A program made the translations under genes and the position numbers. This document shows, piece after piece, positions 48,291 through 57,924 of a stretch of 61,020 nucleotides of DNA. The first letter of the stretch is position 1. The number at the start of each line of letters is the position of its first letter. The notes under the pieces were generated by a model. That model saw only the letters and a program-made list of their open reading frames with translations, searched no databases and was not told the origin of the DNA. Origin of the DNA: Bacillota bacterium (GTDB lineage Bacteria > Bacillota_I > Bacilli_A > Erysipelotrichales > Erysipelotrichaceae); NCBI GenBank assembly GCA_018065105.1, contig JAGHTX010000145.1:1-61020 (forward strand), in the 5' to 3' direction.

Positions 48291-49319
48291 ATGGCAAAAA
48301 AGAATATTGATTGGTCTTCTATTGGATTTGGATATATTCCAACAGAAGCTCGTTATGTATCTAACTACAAAGATGGAAAATGGGACGAAGGATCTATTAC
48401 TGATGATGCTAATATCGTATTAAACGAATGTGCTGGTGTTCTTCAATATGCACAAACAGTATTTGAAGGATTAAAAGCTTATACAACTCAAGATGGAAAA
48501 ATCGTTGTATTCCGTCCAGACCTAAACGCTGCTCGTTTACAAGAATCATGTAAACGTTTAGAAATCCCAACTGTATCCACAGAAAAATTCTTAGACGCAA
48601 TTGAACAATTAGTAAAAGCGAACATTGACTATGTTCCACCTTATGGATCTGGAGCTACTTTATACATCCGTCCATATGTATTCGGAACTAACCCAGTAAT
48701 CGGTGTAAAACCTGCAGACGAATACCAATTCCGTGCATTCGTTACTCCAGTAGGACCTTATTTCAAAGGTGGAGTAAAACCTATCACAATCCGTGTATGT
48801 GATTATGACCGTGCTGCTCCTCATGGAACTGGACACATCAAAGCTGGATTAAACTACGCAATGAGCTTATACCCAATCATGGAAGCTCACCGTGAAGGAT
48901 TCGCTGAAAATATGTACTTAGACGCTGCTACTCGTACAAAAGTAGAAGAAACAGGTGGAGCTAACTTCATCTTCATCACTAAAGATGGAAAATTAGTAAC
49001 TCCAAAATCAAACTCTATCCTACCTTCAATCACTCGTCGTTCATTATGCTACGTCGCAAAAGAAATCTTAGGTATGGAAGTTGAAGAAAGAGAAGTATTC
49101 TTCTCAGAAGTTCCAGAATTCGCTGAATGTGGATTATGTGGTACTGCTGCAGTAATCTCTCCAGTAGGAAAAATCAACGACCACGGAAAAGAAATCTGCT
49201 TCCCAAGTGGAATGGAAGATATGGGTCCTGTTACTAAAAAATTATATGATACATTAACTGGAATCCAAATGGGTCGTATCCCTGCACCAGAAGGATGGAT
49301 CAAAGTAATCGCTGAATAG
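48291..49319 (+). CDS. ilvE: Branched-chain amino acid aminotransferase
   Basis: A 342-residue PLP enzyme (fold type IV, class IV) that transfers amino groups to the keto acids of Leu, Ile and Val. The N-terminal YAQTVFEGLKAY, the PLP-lysine region HIKAGLNYAMSLYP, and the later EVFFSEVPEFAECGLCGTAAVISPVG (in separate blocks) are clear. The length fits the longer BCAT group. GAGGAAGGA lies about 10 bases before the ATG. It is single, not in an ilv operon. Confidence 0.95.
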   Translation: MAKKNIDWSSIGFGYIPTEARYVSNYKDGKWDEGSITDDANIVLNECAGVLQYAQTVFEGLKAYTTQDGKIVVFRPDLNAARLQESCKRLEIPTVSTEKFLDAIEQLVKANIDYVPPYGSGATLYIRPYVFGTNPVIGVKPADEYQFRAFVTPVGPYFKGGVKPITIRVCDYDRAAPHGTGHIKAGLNYAMSLYPIMEAHREGFAENMYLDAATRTKVEETGGANFIFITKDGKLVTPKSNSILPSITRRSLCYVAKEILGMEVEEREVFFSEVPEFAECGLCGTAAVISPVGKINDHGKEICFPSGMEDMGPVTKKLYDTLTGIQMGRIPAPEGWIKVIAE

Positions 49320-49329
49320 TGATAATTCT

Positions 49330-49358
49330 AGAAGCTCATTTCGAGCTTCTTTTTTTTG
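49330..49358 (+). terminator. Terminator after ilvE
   Basis: AGAAGCTC (49330-49337)/GAGCTTCT (49343-49350), five-base loop and seven T. Confidence 0.9.
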
Positions 49359-49369
49359 TTTCAAAATGA

Positions 49370-49398
49370 AAAAACACAGAAATTGTTTATTCCTGTGT
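49370..49398 (-). terminator. Terminator after the 247-residue gene
   Basis: On the minus strand ACACAG (49393-49398 on plus) pairs with CTGTGT and is followed by six T. The stop codon is in the loop. Confidence 0.75.
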
Positions 49399-50130
49399 AT
49401 CTTCAGTTAAACTATTTAAATATTTTAAATATCCATTATTTCCCAGTTCACGATTCCAAAAATCAATACTATCCAGAATGCGTAATAGACATTGTATTCC
49501 ACTTTGATAGAAGGTATCTTTTACTTCTTGATCATTCAAATCAAAATCCGGATCGTTTTCTAATACGCTTTGGGCTAACGCTTCATTCATGTATGGATCC
49601 CCATCCATAACCAACAAATTCGCCATTTCATCGATATCCGCTTTTGTACAAGGCAATTGATTATACACAATGCCTTTATATGCACCATACATCTTCACAA
49701 TCCAGGCTTTGACAAGACGAGAAATATCATTTGAATGAAGACCATGATATTCACTAAAGCTTAGAATTTGATTTTCATACATCATCAATCCATCCAAATA
49801 ATCTTCTTCCTCTCCTTGAGGTATTGTACCAATTTCTTTGATAATACGACGAAGAACAGACCCTTGTTTTCCTAAATCCAATGAATCCCCTTTTCTTTCT
49901 ATATAAACTCTTTGAAGAATTCCTTCCCACATCTGCATATCGAAATCCTGTTTCGATTGTAAAATCTCCATAGTCATCATATGTAGATACACACATAGAG
50001 CCTCTTTTGCCTCTTGTTGGCTATATTCGTTTTCCAATAGATAATCATAAGCTTTTTTTGTCGCATCCACTTCCAAAAGCTGACGATCCAATAATTCTAT
50101 ATAATCTTGTTTCAAGTTATTCCATTCCAT
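49387..50130 (-). CDS. Protein of unknown function, helical
   Basis: A 247-residue, acidic, largely helical soluble protein with no signal peptide or membrane segment. The N-terminal 60 residues resemble a helical bundle (DYIELLDRQLLEVDATKKAYDYLL in two blocks); a short HGLHSNDISRLVKAW segment may bind DNA or protein, but there is no clear motif. It sits alone, opposite to ilvE and GntR genes. I do not recognise the family. Confidence 0.6.
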   Translation of the reverse strand: MEWNNLKQDYIELLDRQLLEVDATKKAYDYLLENEYSQQEAKEALCVYLHMMTMEILQSKQDFDMQMWEGILQRVYIERKGDSLDLGKQGSVLRRIIKEIGTIPQGEEEDYLDGLMMYENQILSFSEYHGLHSNDISRLVKAWIVKMYGAYKGIVYNQLPCTKADIDEMANLLVMDGDPYMNEALAQSVLENDPDFDLNDQEVKDTFYQSGIQCLLRILDSIDFWNRELGNNGYLKYLNSLTEDTQE

Positions 50131-50230
50131 ATTTTTCCCTCTTTAGCGTATGCATCTATTATACACATCTTTCATAACTTTTTCTTTTTTTAGTATCAAA
50201 AAAAGTGTATATTAAACCTTGGGTGATTTT

Positions 50231-50932
50231 ATGCAAGAAAAGAAAAGTCTATCAGAATTAACAGCTGAAGCACTAAAAGTTCGCATTTTGGAAGAGAAGG
50301 AATTTAGAGTTGGTGAAAAACTACCTAACGAAAATGTCCTTTCTACTCAAATGGGAATTTCACGAGCTACCTTACGTGAAGCAATTCGCTCCCTTGTATC
50401 TCAAGGCGTATTGGAAGTTCGCAGAGGTTCAGGAACTTTTGTTGCCAATCAATTAAATCAGCCAGCCTATAGTGCTGCAAATATAGCCCCTACAGCTGAT
50501 ATGAAGGTAACTTTAAAAGACTTGTATGAAGTCCGCATGATTTTTGAACCAGAAGCTGCAGCTCTAGCTTGTAAAAGAGCAACAGAAGAAGAAATTCAAG
50601 AAATCTTGCGCTTAGGTGAAGAATGTCAGAAACAGATACTAAACAATCCTAGCGGACAAGAAAGAATTGCTTCGGAAGCCGCCTTCCATGGTGCGATCAT
50701 CAAAGCCAGCCACAACGATTTCTTATATCATTTCATGCCTATTTTAAATGAAACGATTGAAAAAACGTTTGATTTAAAAGTGAATTTAGATGTGATTGCC
50801 GAAGATGCTTATAAAGATCACATCATGATCATGAACTTTTTAAAAAATCGCGATGCGCAGGCTTTAAAGAGTGCAGTAACGATTCATTTACATCATGCAG
50901 CCTGGACAGAACAATTATCCATTGACGTGTAA
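50231..50932 (+). CDS. GntR/FadR-family transcriptional regulator (FCD domain)
   Basis: A 233-residue regulator. The N-terminal winged helix-turn-helix (LPNENVLSTQMGISRATLRE, then LVSQGVLEVRRGSGTFV) spans residues 20-75, and the C-terminal FCD domain (about 95-225) has the EPEAAALACKRA and metal-binding His residues in FHGAIIKASHN and IHLHHAAW. FCD proteins bind carboxylic acids, often via metal. The ATG at 50231 follows GGGTGA. It lies just before the ilvC promoter with three matching operator-type repeats, so it is the likely ilvC regulator. Confidence 0.9.
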   Translation: MQEKKSLSELTAEALKVRILEEKEFRVGEKLPNENVLSTQMGISRATLREAIRSLVSQGVLEVRRGSGTFVANQLNQPAYSAANIAPTADMKVTLKDLYEVRMIFEPEAAALACKRATEEEIQEILRLGEECQKQILNNPSGQERIASEAAFHGAIIKASHNDFLYHFMPILNETIEKTFDLKVNLDVIAEDAYKDHIMIMNFLKNRDAQALKSAVTIHLHHAAWTEQLSIDV

Positions 50933-50945
50933 AAAAGTATTGACA

Positions 50946-52048
<1,103 letters not shown>

Positions 52049-52070
52049 TTATCAACTTTGTCCTATATAA

Positions 52071-52097
52071 GACCACCCTTCGGGGCGGTCTTTTTTT
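52071..52097 (+). terminator. Terminator after ilvC
   Basis: GACCACCC (52071-52078)/GGGCGGTC (52083-52090) with a TTCG loop, one mismatch and seven T. Confidence 0.9.
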
Positions 52098-52128
52098 AAG
52101 TTTTCCATAAAAAAAGCCAAGTTTTCCA
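52098..52128 (+). repeat. Two direct repeats before the small-RNA promoter
   Basis: AAGTTTTCCA occurs at 52098-52107 and 52119-52128, exactly 21 bases (two helix turns) apart, about 30-60 bases upstream of the -10 at 52157. They could be an activator site. Confidence 0.45.
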
Positions 52129-52226
52129 CTTGTATTTTCAACCCAAAATAGTTGTGTATAATAAAAGTACAAAGAAAGAAAAACCTAGGATCTTCTTAAA
52201 TATATACATAGAAAGGATGGACAGCA

Positions 52227-52253
52227 ATGCCAGACATAGATCTTGATTATTAA
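52227..52253 (+). CDS. Tiny reading frame MPDIDLDY
   Basis: An eight-codon frame with AAAGGA 9 bases before the ATG. Its stop lies within the first stem of the RNA, so translation would disturb that stem. An overlapping out-of-frame ATG at 52217 also gives a nine-codon frame. Expression is not proven. Confidence 0.3.
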   Translation: MPDIDLDY

Positions 52254-52328
52254 TAGAAAATATACCTGCTACTAATAATCTTAATTAAAAAGAGGTATTT
52301 ACATAGATGAAATAGAAAAGGAGCAACC

Positions 52329-52349
52329 ATGAATAGATTCATTCTATAA
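52329..52349 (+). CDS. Tiny reading frame MNRFIL before a terminator
   Basis: A six-codon frame with an excellent AAAAGGAG site. The stop codon abuts the first base of the terminator hairpin, so a ribosome would cover the hairpin, as in attenuators. No downstream plus-strand gene exists. Confidence 0.35.
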   Translation: MNRFIL

Positions 52350-52393
52350 AAGGTCTCAACATTAAATAAATTAATTGTTGGGACCTTTTTATT
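52350..52393 (+). terminator. Strong terminator of the small transcript
   Basis: A 12-bp stem, AAGGTCTCAACA (52350-52361) with TGTTGGGACCTT (52376-52387), one G-U pair, and a T-run. It ends eight bases before the convergent acetyltransferase gene. Confidence 0.88.
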
Positions 52394-52400
52394 ATGTCTA

Positions 52401-52886
52401 TTAAATTGTATAAATCATTTCATGCCATTCTTCCCCTCCCCAGGAAGAATCACTAACACCTAAATCTTCATATCCTAGTTTCTTATATAGAGAAACCTTG
52501 GATTCTAAACATGTTAATACAATTGTCTCTCTACATTTTTGGATTTCAATAAAAGCTTTCATTAAGGCTTTTGCCACACCTTTTCCCTGCCAAGCTGGAA
52601 CAACCGCCAACCCAAGAATCATACAATGTTTGCCATTTGGATCGTGTAAGGTGATATCTGTAAAGAACTCATCTTTTAAATGTCTTTCATTTGTCGCAAT
52701 CGCATCAATGATTCCAATCATATTCTCTTTCTCATCCACAGCCACTAGAAACAAGTCTCTAGCGTACTCTATGCGTTGTTTCATGATGGGAAATATACAA
52801 GCCTCATTAGGGGGAAAACACGCTAATTCCACGTTTTCCGCTAATTCTGCTTCGTTTTCTAAAATCTGACGAATACTGTATTTCAT
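52401..52886 (-). CDS. GNAT-family N-acetyltransferase
   Basis: A 161-residue acetyltransferase. The acetyl-CoA loop is WQGKGVAKALMKAFIE (R/Q-x-x-G-x-A/G form) after beta4 LGLAVVPA, and the C-terminal SKVSLYKKLGYEDLG is typical. It resembles the arylalkylamine N-acetyltransferase-like group, but the substrate is unknown. The true start is 52886, after TAGGAG; the longer reading frame runs into the DUF819 gene. Probably an operon with that gene. Confidence 0.88.
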   Translation of the reverse strand: MKYSIRQILENEAELAENVELACFPPNEACIFPIMKQRIEYARDLFLVAVDEKENMIGIIDAIATNERHLKDEFFTDITLHDPNGKHCMILGLAVVPAWQGKGVAKALMKAFIEIQKCRETIVLTCLESKVSLYKKLGYEDLGVSDSSWGGEEWHEMIYTI

Positions 52887-52894
52887 AATTTCTC

Positions 52895-54052
52895 CTATAA
52901 AAATGTCCCAATAAAAATACCCGCATAGTTTCCTAATACGTAGCCTAAGGTTCCTACCAATACAGCTGGTACAACAAGCCCATCCCAACCAAGACTGGTC
53001 GCATAAGCTGCAGCCGTAGTCGGACCTCCTATGTTGGCATTGGATGCCACGCAGATACTTTCTAAAGAATAGTCAAACAATTTTCCACCAATTAATGAGA
53101 TGATCAAATTGATTGAAACAATAATGAAATTAAACACAAATAAAAGTGGCATGCTTGTCAAAATCATCCATAGAGAAGCAGGGATTCCAATAACCATAAA
53201 GAATATATGCATCAAATATTCTCCAACAACTTTGGAAGGCTGCACTTTTTCCATATAATTAGAAAAGGAGGTTGCCAAAAGAACGGACCAAGTGGTAATC
53301 CAAATGTATTGGCTCTTTAGTAATGTGATGAGCACTTCCATAAACACATTGGAAACCGGAATACTACCAAAAGCAGTGCCCAAAGCCTTTGAAATAAACA
53401 CAATGAAAAAGGAAAGTAAACTTCCTAATAATACGGATACAATCGTTAATTTTTGATTCGTATTCTTCTTTTCAACATTCTTATGTTTCTTCTTTTTGAA
53501 GTATTTTTTCAATAAGGTCGAACTTGGTAAATATACAAGAACTAAAAAGTATAAAACCATTAAAAAGTTATCGGCTACAATACTCGCAGATAAGATACTT
53601 TTATTGACTTTAAATAAATCCGCAATCGCAACTAAATTTACACTTCCGCCAATATAGGTACCGCACATCATTGCTCCTATATGACCAATATCTGGTAGTT
53701 GACTTCTAAAAAACAGGATGGCCAGTACTACTCCTAATAGAGTTCCAAAAGCACTTATTAAATAGATTCCCAATAGTCTTTTACTATCTTTAAAGATGTG
53801 TTTAATATTGGCATTCCACAATAAGAATGGAAGGGAAAAAGGAAGTACATAGTCCCAGACAAAATCATATACCACCGAATCGGTTACTACCAGATTCGTA
53901 TTGGATAGAAACATACCAAACACGAGAGCAATCATACAGCCAGATATCTTTTTGGCCCAATTGTACTTCTCTTGTAGAATAAAGGCTACACTCGAGAAGA
54001 ATAGTATTAATAAAACTAAAATCGCATTTTGATGAATCATATTATCACTCAT
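52895..54052 (-). CDS. DUF819-family membrane protein (YjcL type)
   Basis: A 385-residue protein with about ten or eleven membrane segments. Diagnostic motifs are MMCGTYIGGSVNLVAIA near residue 129 and ASNANIGGPTTAAAYAT near 340, placed symmetrically in the two halves as in secondary transporters. The basic loop KKYFKKKKHKNVEKK near residue 185 is cytoplasmic. Function of DUF819 is not well established; a carrier for an organic anion or amino acid is likely. It is divergent from the PAS protein gene. Confidence 0.87.
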   Translation of the reverse strand: MSDNMIHQNAILVLLILFFSSVAFILQEKYNWAKKISGCMIALVFGMFLSNTNLVVTDSVVYDFVWDYVLPFSLPFLLWNANIKHIFKDSKRLLGIYLISAFGTLLGVVLAILFFRSQLPDIGHIGAMMCGTYIGGSVNLVAIADLFKVNKSILSASIVADNFLMVLYFLVLVYLPSSTLLKKYFKKKKHKNVEKKNTNQKLTIVSVLLGSLLSFFIVFISKALGTAFGSIPVSNVFMEVLITLLKSQYIWITTWSVLLATSFSNYMEKVQPSKVVGEYLMHIFFMVIGIPASLWMILTSMPLLFVFNFIIVSINLIISLIGGKLFDYSLESICVASNANIGGPTTAAAYATSLGWDGLVVPAVLVGTLGYVLGNYAGIFIGTFL

Positions 54053-54110
54053 TTCTTAGAACTTATCTTATCACATTCATGATACAATAATTAAAAAAAG
54101 GAGCTTTACC

Positions 54111-54506
54111 ATGGAAATTACTTATGAAATACTAGAGAGTATCTTAGATGCCTATGCGTATGAGATCGTATTTGTTGACCGCACCCACACTGTTCGCTAT
54201 ATGAATAAAACCGCAAAAGAGCGATATGGAAATCGTGTTATCATTGGAAACAGTTTATTCAACTGTCATAACGAAAGTACTCGCCCAAAGATTGAAAGAT
54301 TCTTAGAAAGAGCCGATGCAGGAGAAGATGAAATGTTCGAAGTATTAAATGGAAAAACGGGCGAAAGAGAATTCTTTGTCCCAGTAAGAGACAAGAACGG
54401 TCAGGTCATTGGGTATTTTGAGAGACACGAAGATTGCTGGTCTGAAAAGAATCCTTCGGCTTCGGTAAAAAAATACTGGAGAAAAAAAGAAGAAAAGGAA
54501 CTATAG
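54111..54506 (+). CDS. Single PAS-domain protein
   Basis: A 131-residue protein that is essentially one PAS domain: YEIVFVDRTHTVRYMNKTAK, then GNSLFNCHNESTRPKIERFL and the strand FFVPVRDKNGQVIGYFERHED. It resembles the PAS domains of DUF438-type proteins, with the CHxxxxRPKIE pattern. No kinase, helix-turn-helix or output domain follows, so it must act in trans or bind a ligand or heme itself; no ligand can be assigned. AAAGGAG precedes the ATG. It overlaps the RpiR gene end by six bases. Confidence 0.82.
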   Translation: MEITYEILESILDAYAYEIVFVDRTHTVRYMNKTAKERYGNRVIIGNSLFNCHNESTRPKIERFLERADAGEDEMFEVLNGKTGEREFFVPVRDKNGQVIGYFERHEDCWSEKNPSASVKKYWRKKEEKEL

Positions 54507-55271
54507 TTCTAGTCCCTTTGCGTATTCTTGAGCAATTAAGCTTTCAATAAATTGTAACTGATAAGGATGGCTTCCTTGATTATGGTCGGATTCAAAATAA
54601 ATGATTCGATCAATATAGTCTGGGAAGTCTTTTTTTTGTCCTGTGATCATCCATATCTTTGGCTTCCTTAGCTGATTCTTTTTCCCTCTAAAATTGTTTG
54701 TTTCAAAATAAGAACCTGTATAAGAGAAGATAATGATTAATTCGTCAGAATTTGCGGATAATATATGATCCAATTGATGTTGAAAAGAGACAGAAGTATA
54801 GACTTGTTTCCCTAACATCAACATATCACTTTGAAAATTCATTGCCACGGTTTCGGCTTTTAAAAGTCCAAAAGAACTAATATTTTGATAGTATCGGATA
54901 TCTTCGCAAAGACTGATAATCGCCTCCATATTCACGGATTTTTCTACTTGTTCTATGCTTTTTTTTACTAAATTCGCATTTTCCTGTAATCGCTGAAGGG
55001 AATTGTTTTTTAAGGATTGTCTTTCAAAATAGAAGTTTGTGGTAGTTAACAGTTCTTTTAATTCGGCAAAGCCTTCCAAGCCAATTTCCTTACAAAACCG
55101 AGAAATGGAACTATTAGAAACATGACAAACTTTGGCAAGCTCACTAATTCCTAAATTCTTTACCTCTTCATAATGGGAAAGTAAAAATCTGGCTATTTCA
55201 TTATTTGTGGAATCTTTTCGTTCGCTAGCCATCGTACTTAGTAATACAATGGGAAGTTTATCATAGATCAT
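54501..55271 (-). CDS. RpiR/MurR-family transcriptional regulator
   Basis: A 256-residue regulator with an N-terminal HTH_6 domain (GISELAKVCHVSNSSISRFC, then KEIGLEGFAELKE) and a C-terminal SIS-type sugar-phosphate domain (ISSFGLLKAETVAMNFQ, LIIIFSYTGSYFET). SIS ligands are typically amino-sugar or sugar phosphates. It lies downstream of the two DJ-1 genes on the same strand. The Ser-Tyr-Thr-Gly motif in place of the usual Ser-x-Ser-Gly is a mild variant. Target unknown. Confidence 0.88.
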   Translation of the reverse strand: MIYDKLPIVLLSTMASERKDSTNNEIARFLLSHYEEVKNLGISELAKVCHVSNSSISRFCKEIGLEGFAELKELLTTTNFYFERQSLKNNSLQRLQENANLVKKSIEQVEKSVNMEAIISLCEDIRYYQNISSFGLLKAETVAMNFQSDMLMLGKQVYTSVSFQHQLDHILSANSDELIIIFSYTGSYFETNNFRGKKNQLRKPKIWMITGQKKDFPDYIDRIIYFESDHNQGSHPYQLQFIESLIAQEYAKGLEL

Positions 55272-55291
55272 ATTTCCTCATCCTTTCGATA

Positions 55292-55843
55292 TTATTTTCC
55301 ACCCGCAAAATCATACATCAAGCGAGAACGCATTTCACTTGTATCTACCCCAAAGATTTCGGCAATTTTAAAAGCGAATGGGTATGGTGTCGCTGGTCCT
55401 TGGCTTGTTACGATGTTTTGGTCAAATACTACTACATCTTCTTGGAAAATTCCACCGATTAATTTAGCCGCATATCCAGTATAACCTGTTACCTTTTTAC
55501 CAGTAATGACTTGTGCATCTGATAAAACGACAGTACCTGAGCACATTGCCCCAATCAATTTATTGTTATCATTAAAATACTGTACCATTTTAATGACTTC
55601 TGGATTTTCTTTTAAATTCATTCCTCCAGGTCTTCCACCAGGTAATACAATCATATCGTATTCTTTTACTTCATCACTAAATGGTTTATCGGCTTTGACA
55701 AACATATGGTGCATTCCTTCCACATATTGCTTGTCAAAATAGAAAGTGTGACAAGTTAAACCAGCACGTCTTAGAATATCAACAATTGTTAATGTTTCTC
55801 CTTCTTCATATCCAGTTGCCATGAAAACTGCTACTTTTGCCAT
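55292..55843 (-). CDS. DJ-1/PfpI-family protein, copy 1
   Basis: A 183-residue DJ-1-fold protein: MAKVAVFMATGYEEGETLTI (Glu in GYEEGE), YDMIVLPGGRPGGMN, the nucleophile elbow IGAMCSGTVVLS with the reactive Cys, and TSQGPATPYPFAF. Members act as chaperones, deglycases or glyoxalases; no specific activity can be read. It is two bases after the next gene and 35% or more similar by eye, a tandem duplication. Confidence 0.9.
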   Translation of the reverse strand: MAKVAVFMATGYEEGETLTIVDILRRAGLTCHTFYFDKQYVEGMHHMFVKADKPFSDEVKEYDMIVLPGGRPGGMNLKENPEVIKMVQYFNDNNKLIGAMCSGTVVLSDAQVITGKKVTGYTGYAAKLIGGIFQEDVVVFDQNIVTSQGPATPYPFAFKIAEIFGVDTSEMRSRLMYDFAGGK

Positions 55844-55845
55844 AA

Positions 55846-56406
55846 TTATTCTCCTTCCTTTTTGAACGCATTATAGTAAACCATTCGACTCTTTACGGCT
55901 TGTGCATCGCCACCTAATGCTTCTACTAGAGCATACGCAAACACATACGCTGTAGCCGGTCCTCGGCTTGTAATTATATTTCCGTCTTGAACAACGATGT
56001 CGTATTTAAAGTTACCTGCTTTTATTTTCTGGTCATATCCCTTATACGCTGTAAAGTCTCTTCCTTCTAAAATCCCTGCTTCTTCTAGAGCAATTGGTGC
56101 TGCACACATAGCACAGACAAATTTTCCTTTTTCATTCATTTCTTTTAGGATTTTTTGTACCAAGGAATTCGTTTTCATATAATCGGCTCCTCCATATCCT
56201 CCAGGAAGAACAACCATATCATAATCTGTAATAGCTTCACTGATGATTTCATCACACATCATTTCGATTTCATGAGAACCGGATACATACTTTTGTGCAC
56301 CGAAAGTATGGCATGTAATAAAGGCACGACGAATAATATCTACAATTGTTAATGTTTCCCCTTCTTCAAAACCAGGGCATACAAGTACTGCAACTTTCTT
56401 TTCCAT
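55846..56406 (-). CDS. DJ-1/PfpI-family protein, copy 2
   Basis: A 186-residue paralogue of the downstream gene. It shows KVAVLVCPGFEEGETLTIVD, YDMVVLPGGYGGADYM, the Cys elbow FVCAMCAAPIALE and TSRGPATAYVFAYA. Copy 2 has AMCAAP where copy 1 has AMCSGT, so the two may differ in activity. The start at 56406 follows AAAGGAG; a longer reading frame to 56448 is not supported. The pair and rpiR form one transcription unit. Confidence 0.9.
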   Translation of the reverse strand: MEKKVAVLVCPGFEEGETLTIVDIIRRAFITCHTFGAQKYVSGSHEIEMMCDEIISEAITDYDMVVLPGGYGGADYMKTNSLVQKILKEMNEKGKFVCAMCAAPIALEEAGILEGRDFTAYKGYDQKIKAGNFKYDIVVQDGNIITSRGPATAYVFAYALVEALGGDAQAVKSRMVYYNAFKKEGE

Positions 56407-56560
56407 AAGATTTATCTCCTTTTTTGATAGTTCCATTGTAAATGTCACTTACAAATTTTTCGATTTATTTCCAAAATTTGGAAATGACATTCGAAAATAG
56501 AAAGAAGACATTTATTTTTTAGAAACAGTGATACACTAGTATGCGAAAGAAGTGATAATT

Positions 56561-57898
56561 ATGAATTCAAGTAAAAGTATGACCGAAGGTCCTTTGACAA
56601 TGAAAATTCTAAGATATGCCATTCCTCTGGCATTAACTGCCATATTTCAACAGCTATTTAATGCGGCGGACATTGCGATTATTGGTAGATATGTAGGTAC
56701 CGATGCGATGGCTGCAGTCGGAGCTAACAGTCCGCTAATCAATTTATTTGTTAACTTATTTGTAGGAATCTCATTAGGAACAAACGTAGTAATTTCCCAT
56801 GCGGTCGGAAGCCAAAATAAAGATGATTTACACAAAGCCGTACACACATCGATCTATATCGCCTTAATCGGTGGAATCTTTATGTGTATCTTAGGTGAAT
56901 TATTAGCACCAATCATTCTTGGCTTAATTTCTGTACCAGAAAATGTATTCCCACTGGCATTGTTGTATTTACGAATCTATTTGTTAGGAATTCCAGTTAT
57001 CTTCCTCTATAACTTCGAATCGGCTATTTATAGAGGATATGGAAACACCAAAACACCACTTATTGCACTTTCTTTTTCTGGAATCATCAATGTATTATTA
57101 AACTTATTTTGCGTCCTTGTTATACATATGTCTGTGGAAGGGGTTGCCCTTGCCACAGCTGTTTCTAACCTAGTGAGTTCAAGTATCTTATTTATCTTGT
57201 TGGTAAAAACCCCAGAAGAAATTCGCATCAAATTTTCGGAATTAAAAATTGATTCGGTCATTCTAAAAAGAATTTTGAATATCGGTATTCCCTCAGGAAT
57301 TCAAAGTTCGGTATTCTCTTTCGCAAATGTAGTTGTCCAATCCGCAATCAATTCTTTAGGGGCTGTTGTCATTGCGGCTTCTAGTGCTGCCCTAAATCTA
57401 GAAATCTTCGCTTATTTTATTATGAATGCTTTTGGGCAAGCTTGTACAACCTTTGTCGGACAAAACTATGGTGCTGGAAAACTAGATCGTTGTAAAAAAA
57501 CTTTTACACGCTCTATTCTTTTATCCATGGTATTTACTTTCAGTGCCATTTCCATAATCTTAGTCTTCGGAAAAACGCTATTAGCTATTTTCAATAACGA
57601 TCCAGCCGTTATCGAAGCCGGTTATTTAAGATTGATTATTATCTTCTTTGCCTACTTCTTTAGTGTTTGGCAAGAAATGGGATCTGGATATTTACGCGGG
57701 TATGGACGTTCCATGGTTCCTGCCATGATTTCTATGATCGGTATTGTCTCTACTCGTGTTTTATGGGTATTGTTTATATTCCCAAAATCACCTTCTCTAC
57801 TAACAATCACCTTGATCTACCCAATCAGTTTAGGACTTGTTAGTATCGCAATTATGATCGCAATTTATATCATAAAGCCTCATCAAATACGCACATAA
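56561..57898 (+). CDS. MATE-family efflux transporter
   Basis: A 445-residue MATE protein, the second in the window. It has about twelve membrane segments and begins SMTEGPLTMKILRYAIPLAL, with FNAADIAIIGRYVGTDAMAA and the middle IGIPSGIQSSVFSFANVV typical of the NorM/DinF-like group. The likely function is export of drugs or toxic compounds. I start at the ATG at 56561 instead of an upstream GTG. A perfect 10-bp terminator follows. Confidence 0.92.
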   Translation: MNSSKSMTEGPLTMKILRYAIPLALTAIFQQLFNAADIAIIGRYVGTDAMAAVGANSPLINLFVNLFVGISLGTNVVISHAVGSQNKDDLHKAVHTSIYIALIGGIFMCILGELLAPIILGLISVPENVFPLALLYLRIYLLGIPVIFLYNFESAIYRGYGNTKTPLIALSFSGIINVLLNLFCVLVIHMSVEGVALATAVSNLVSSSILFILLVKTPEEIRIKFSELKIDSVILKRILNIGIPSGIQSSVFSFANVVVQSAINSLGAVVIAASSAALNLEIFAYFIMNAFGQACTTFVGQNYGAGKLDRCKKTFTRSILLSMVFTFSAISIILVFGKTLLAIFNNDPAVIEAGYLRLIIIFFAYFFSVWQEMGSGYLRGYGRSMVPAMISMIGIVSTRVLWVLFIFPKSPSLLTITLIYPISLGLVSIAIMIAIYIIKPHQIRT

Positions 57899-57924
57899 AA
57901 AGACAGTCTCCTGTCTTTTTTATT
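57896..57924. terminator. Bidirectional terminator between MATE and nuclease genes
   Basis: AAAAAGACAG (57897-57906)/CTGTCTTTTT (57911-57920) with a TCTC loop, T-rich on both sides. The nuclease stop codon lies at its edge. Confidence 0.88.

Larger units (their letters stand above)
52157..52393 (+). ncRNA. Candidate small structured transcript
   Basis: A TATAAT (52157-52162) precedes about 230 bases that contain no normal gene but end in a very strong terminator. Inside are a 12-bp stem (52245-52256 with 52269-52280, one mismatch) whose loop can pair TACCT (52263-52267) with AGGTA (52293-52297) to form a pseudoknot-like fold, and two tiny reading frames with good ribosome sites. No known RNA family was recognised. 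It may be a small RNA or a peptide-controlled leader that has lost its gene. Confidence 0.5.

Noticed and set aside
50219-50230. TTG start for the GntR regulator
   Set aside because: The ATG at 50231 is well placed after GGGTGA; the TTG has no site.
52217-52246. Nine-codon frame overlapping the first micro-ORF
   Set aside because: The ribosome site directly abuts its ATG, too close for efficient initiation.
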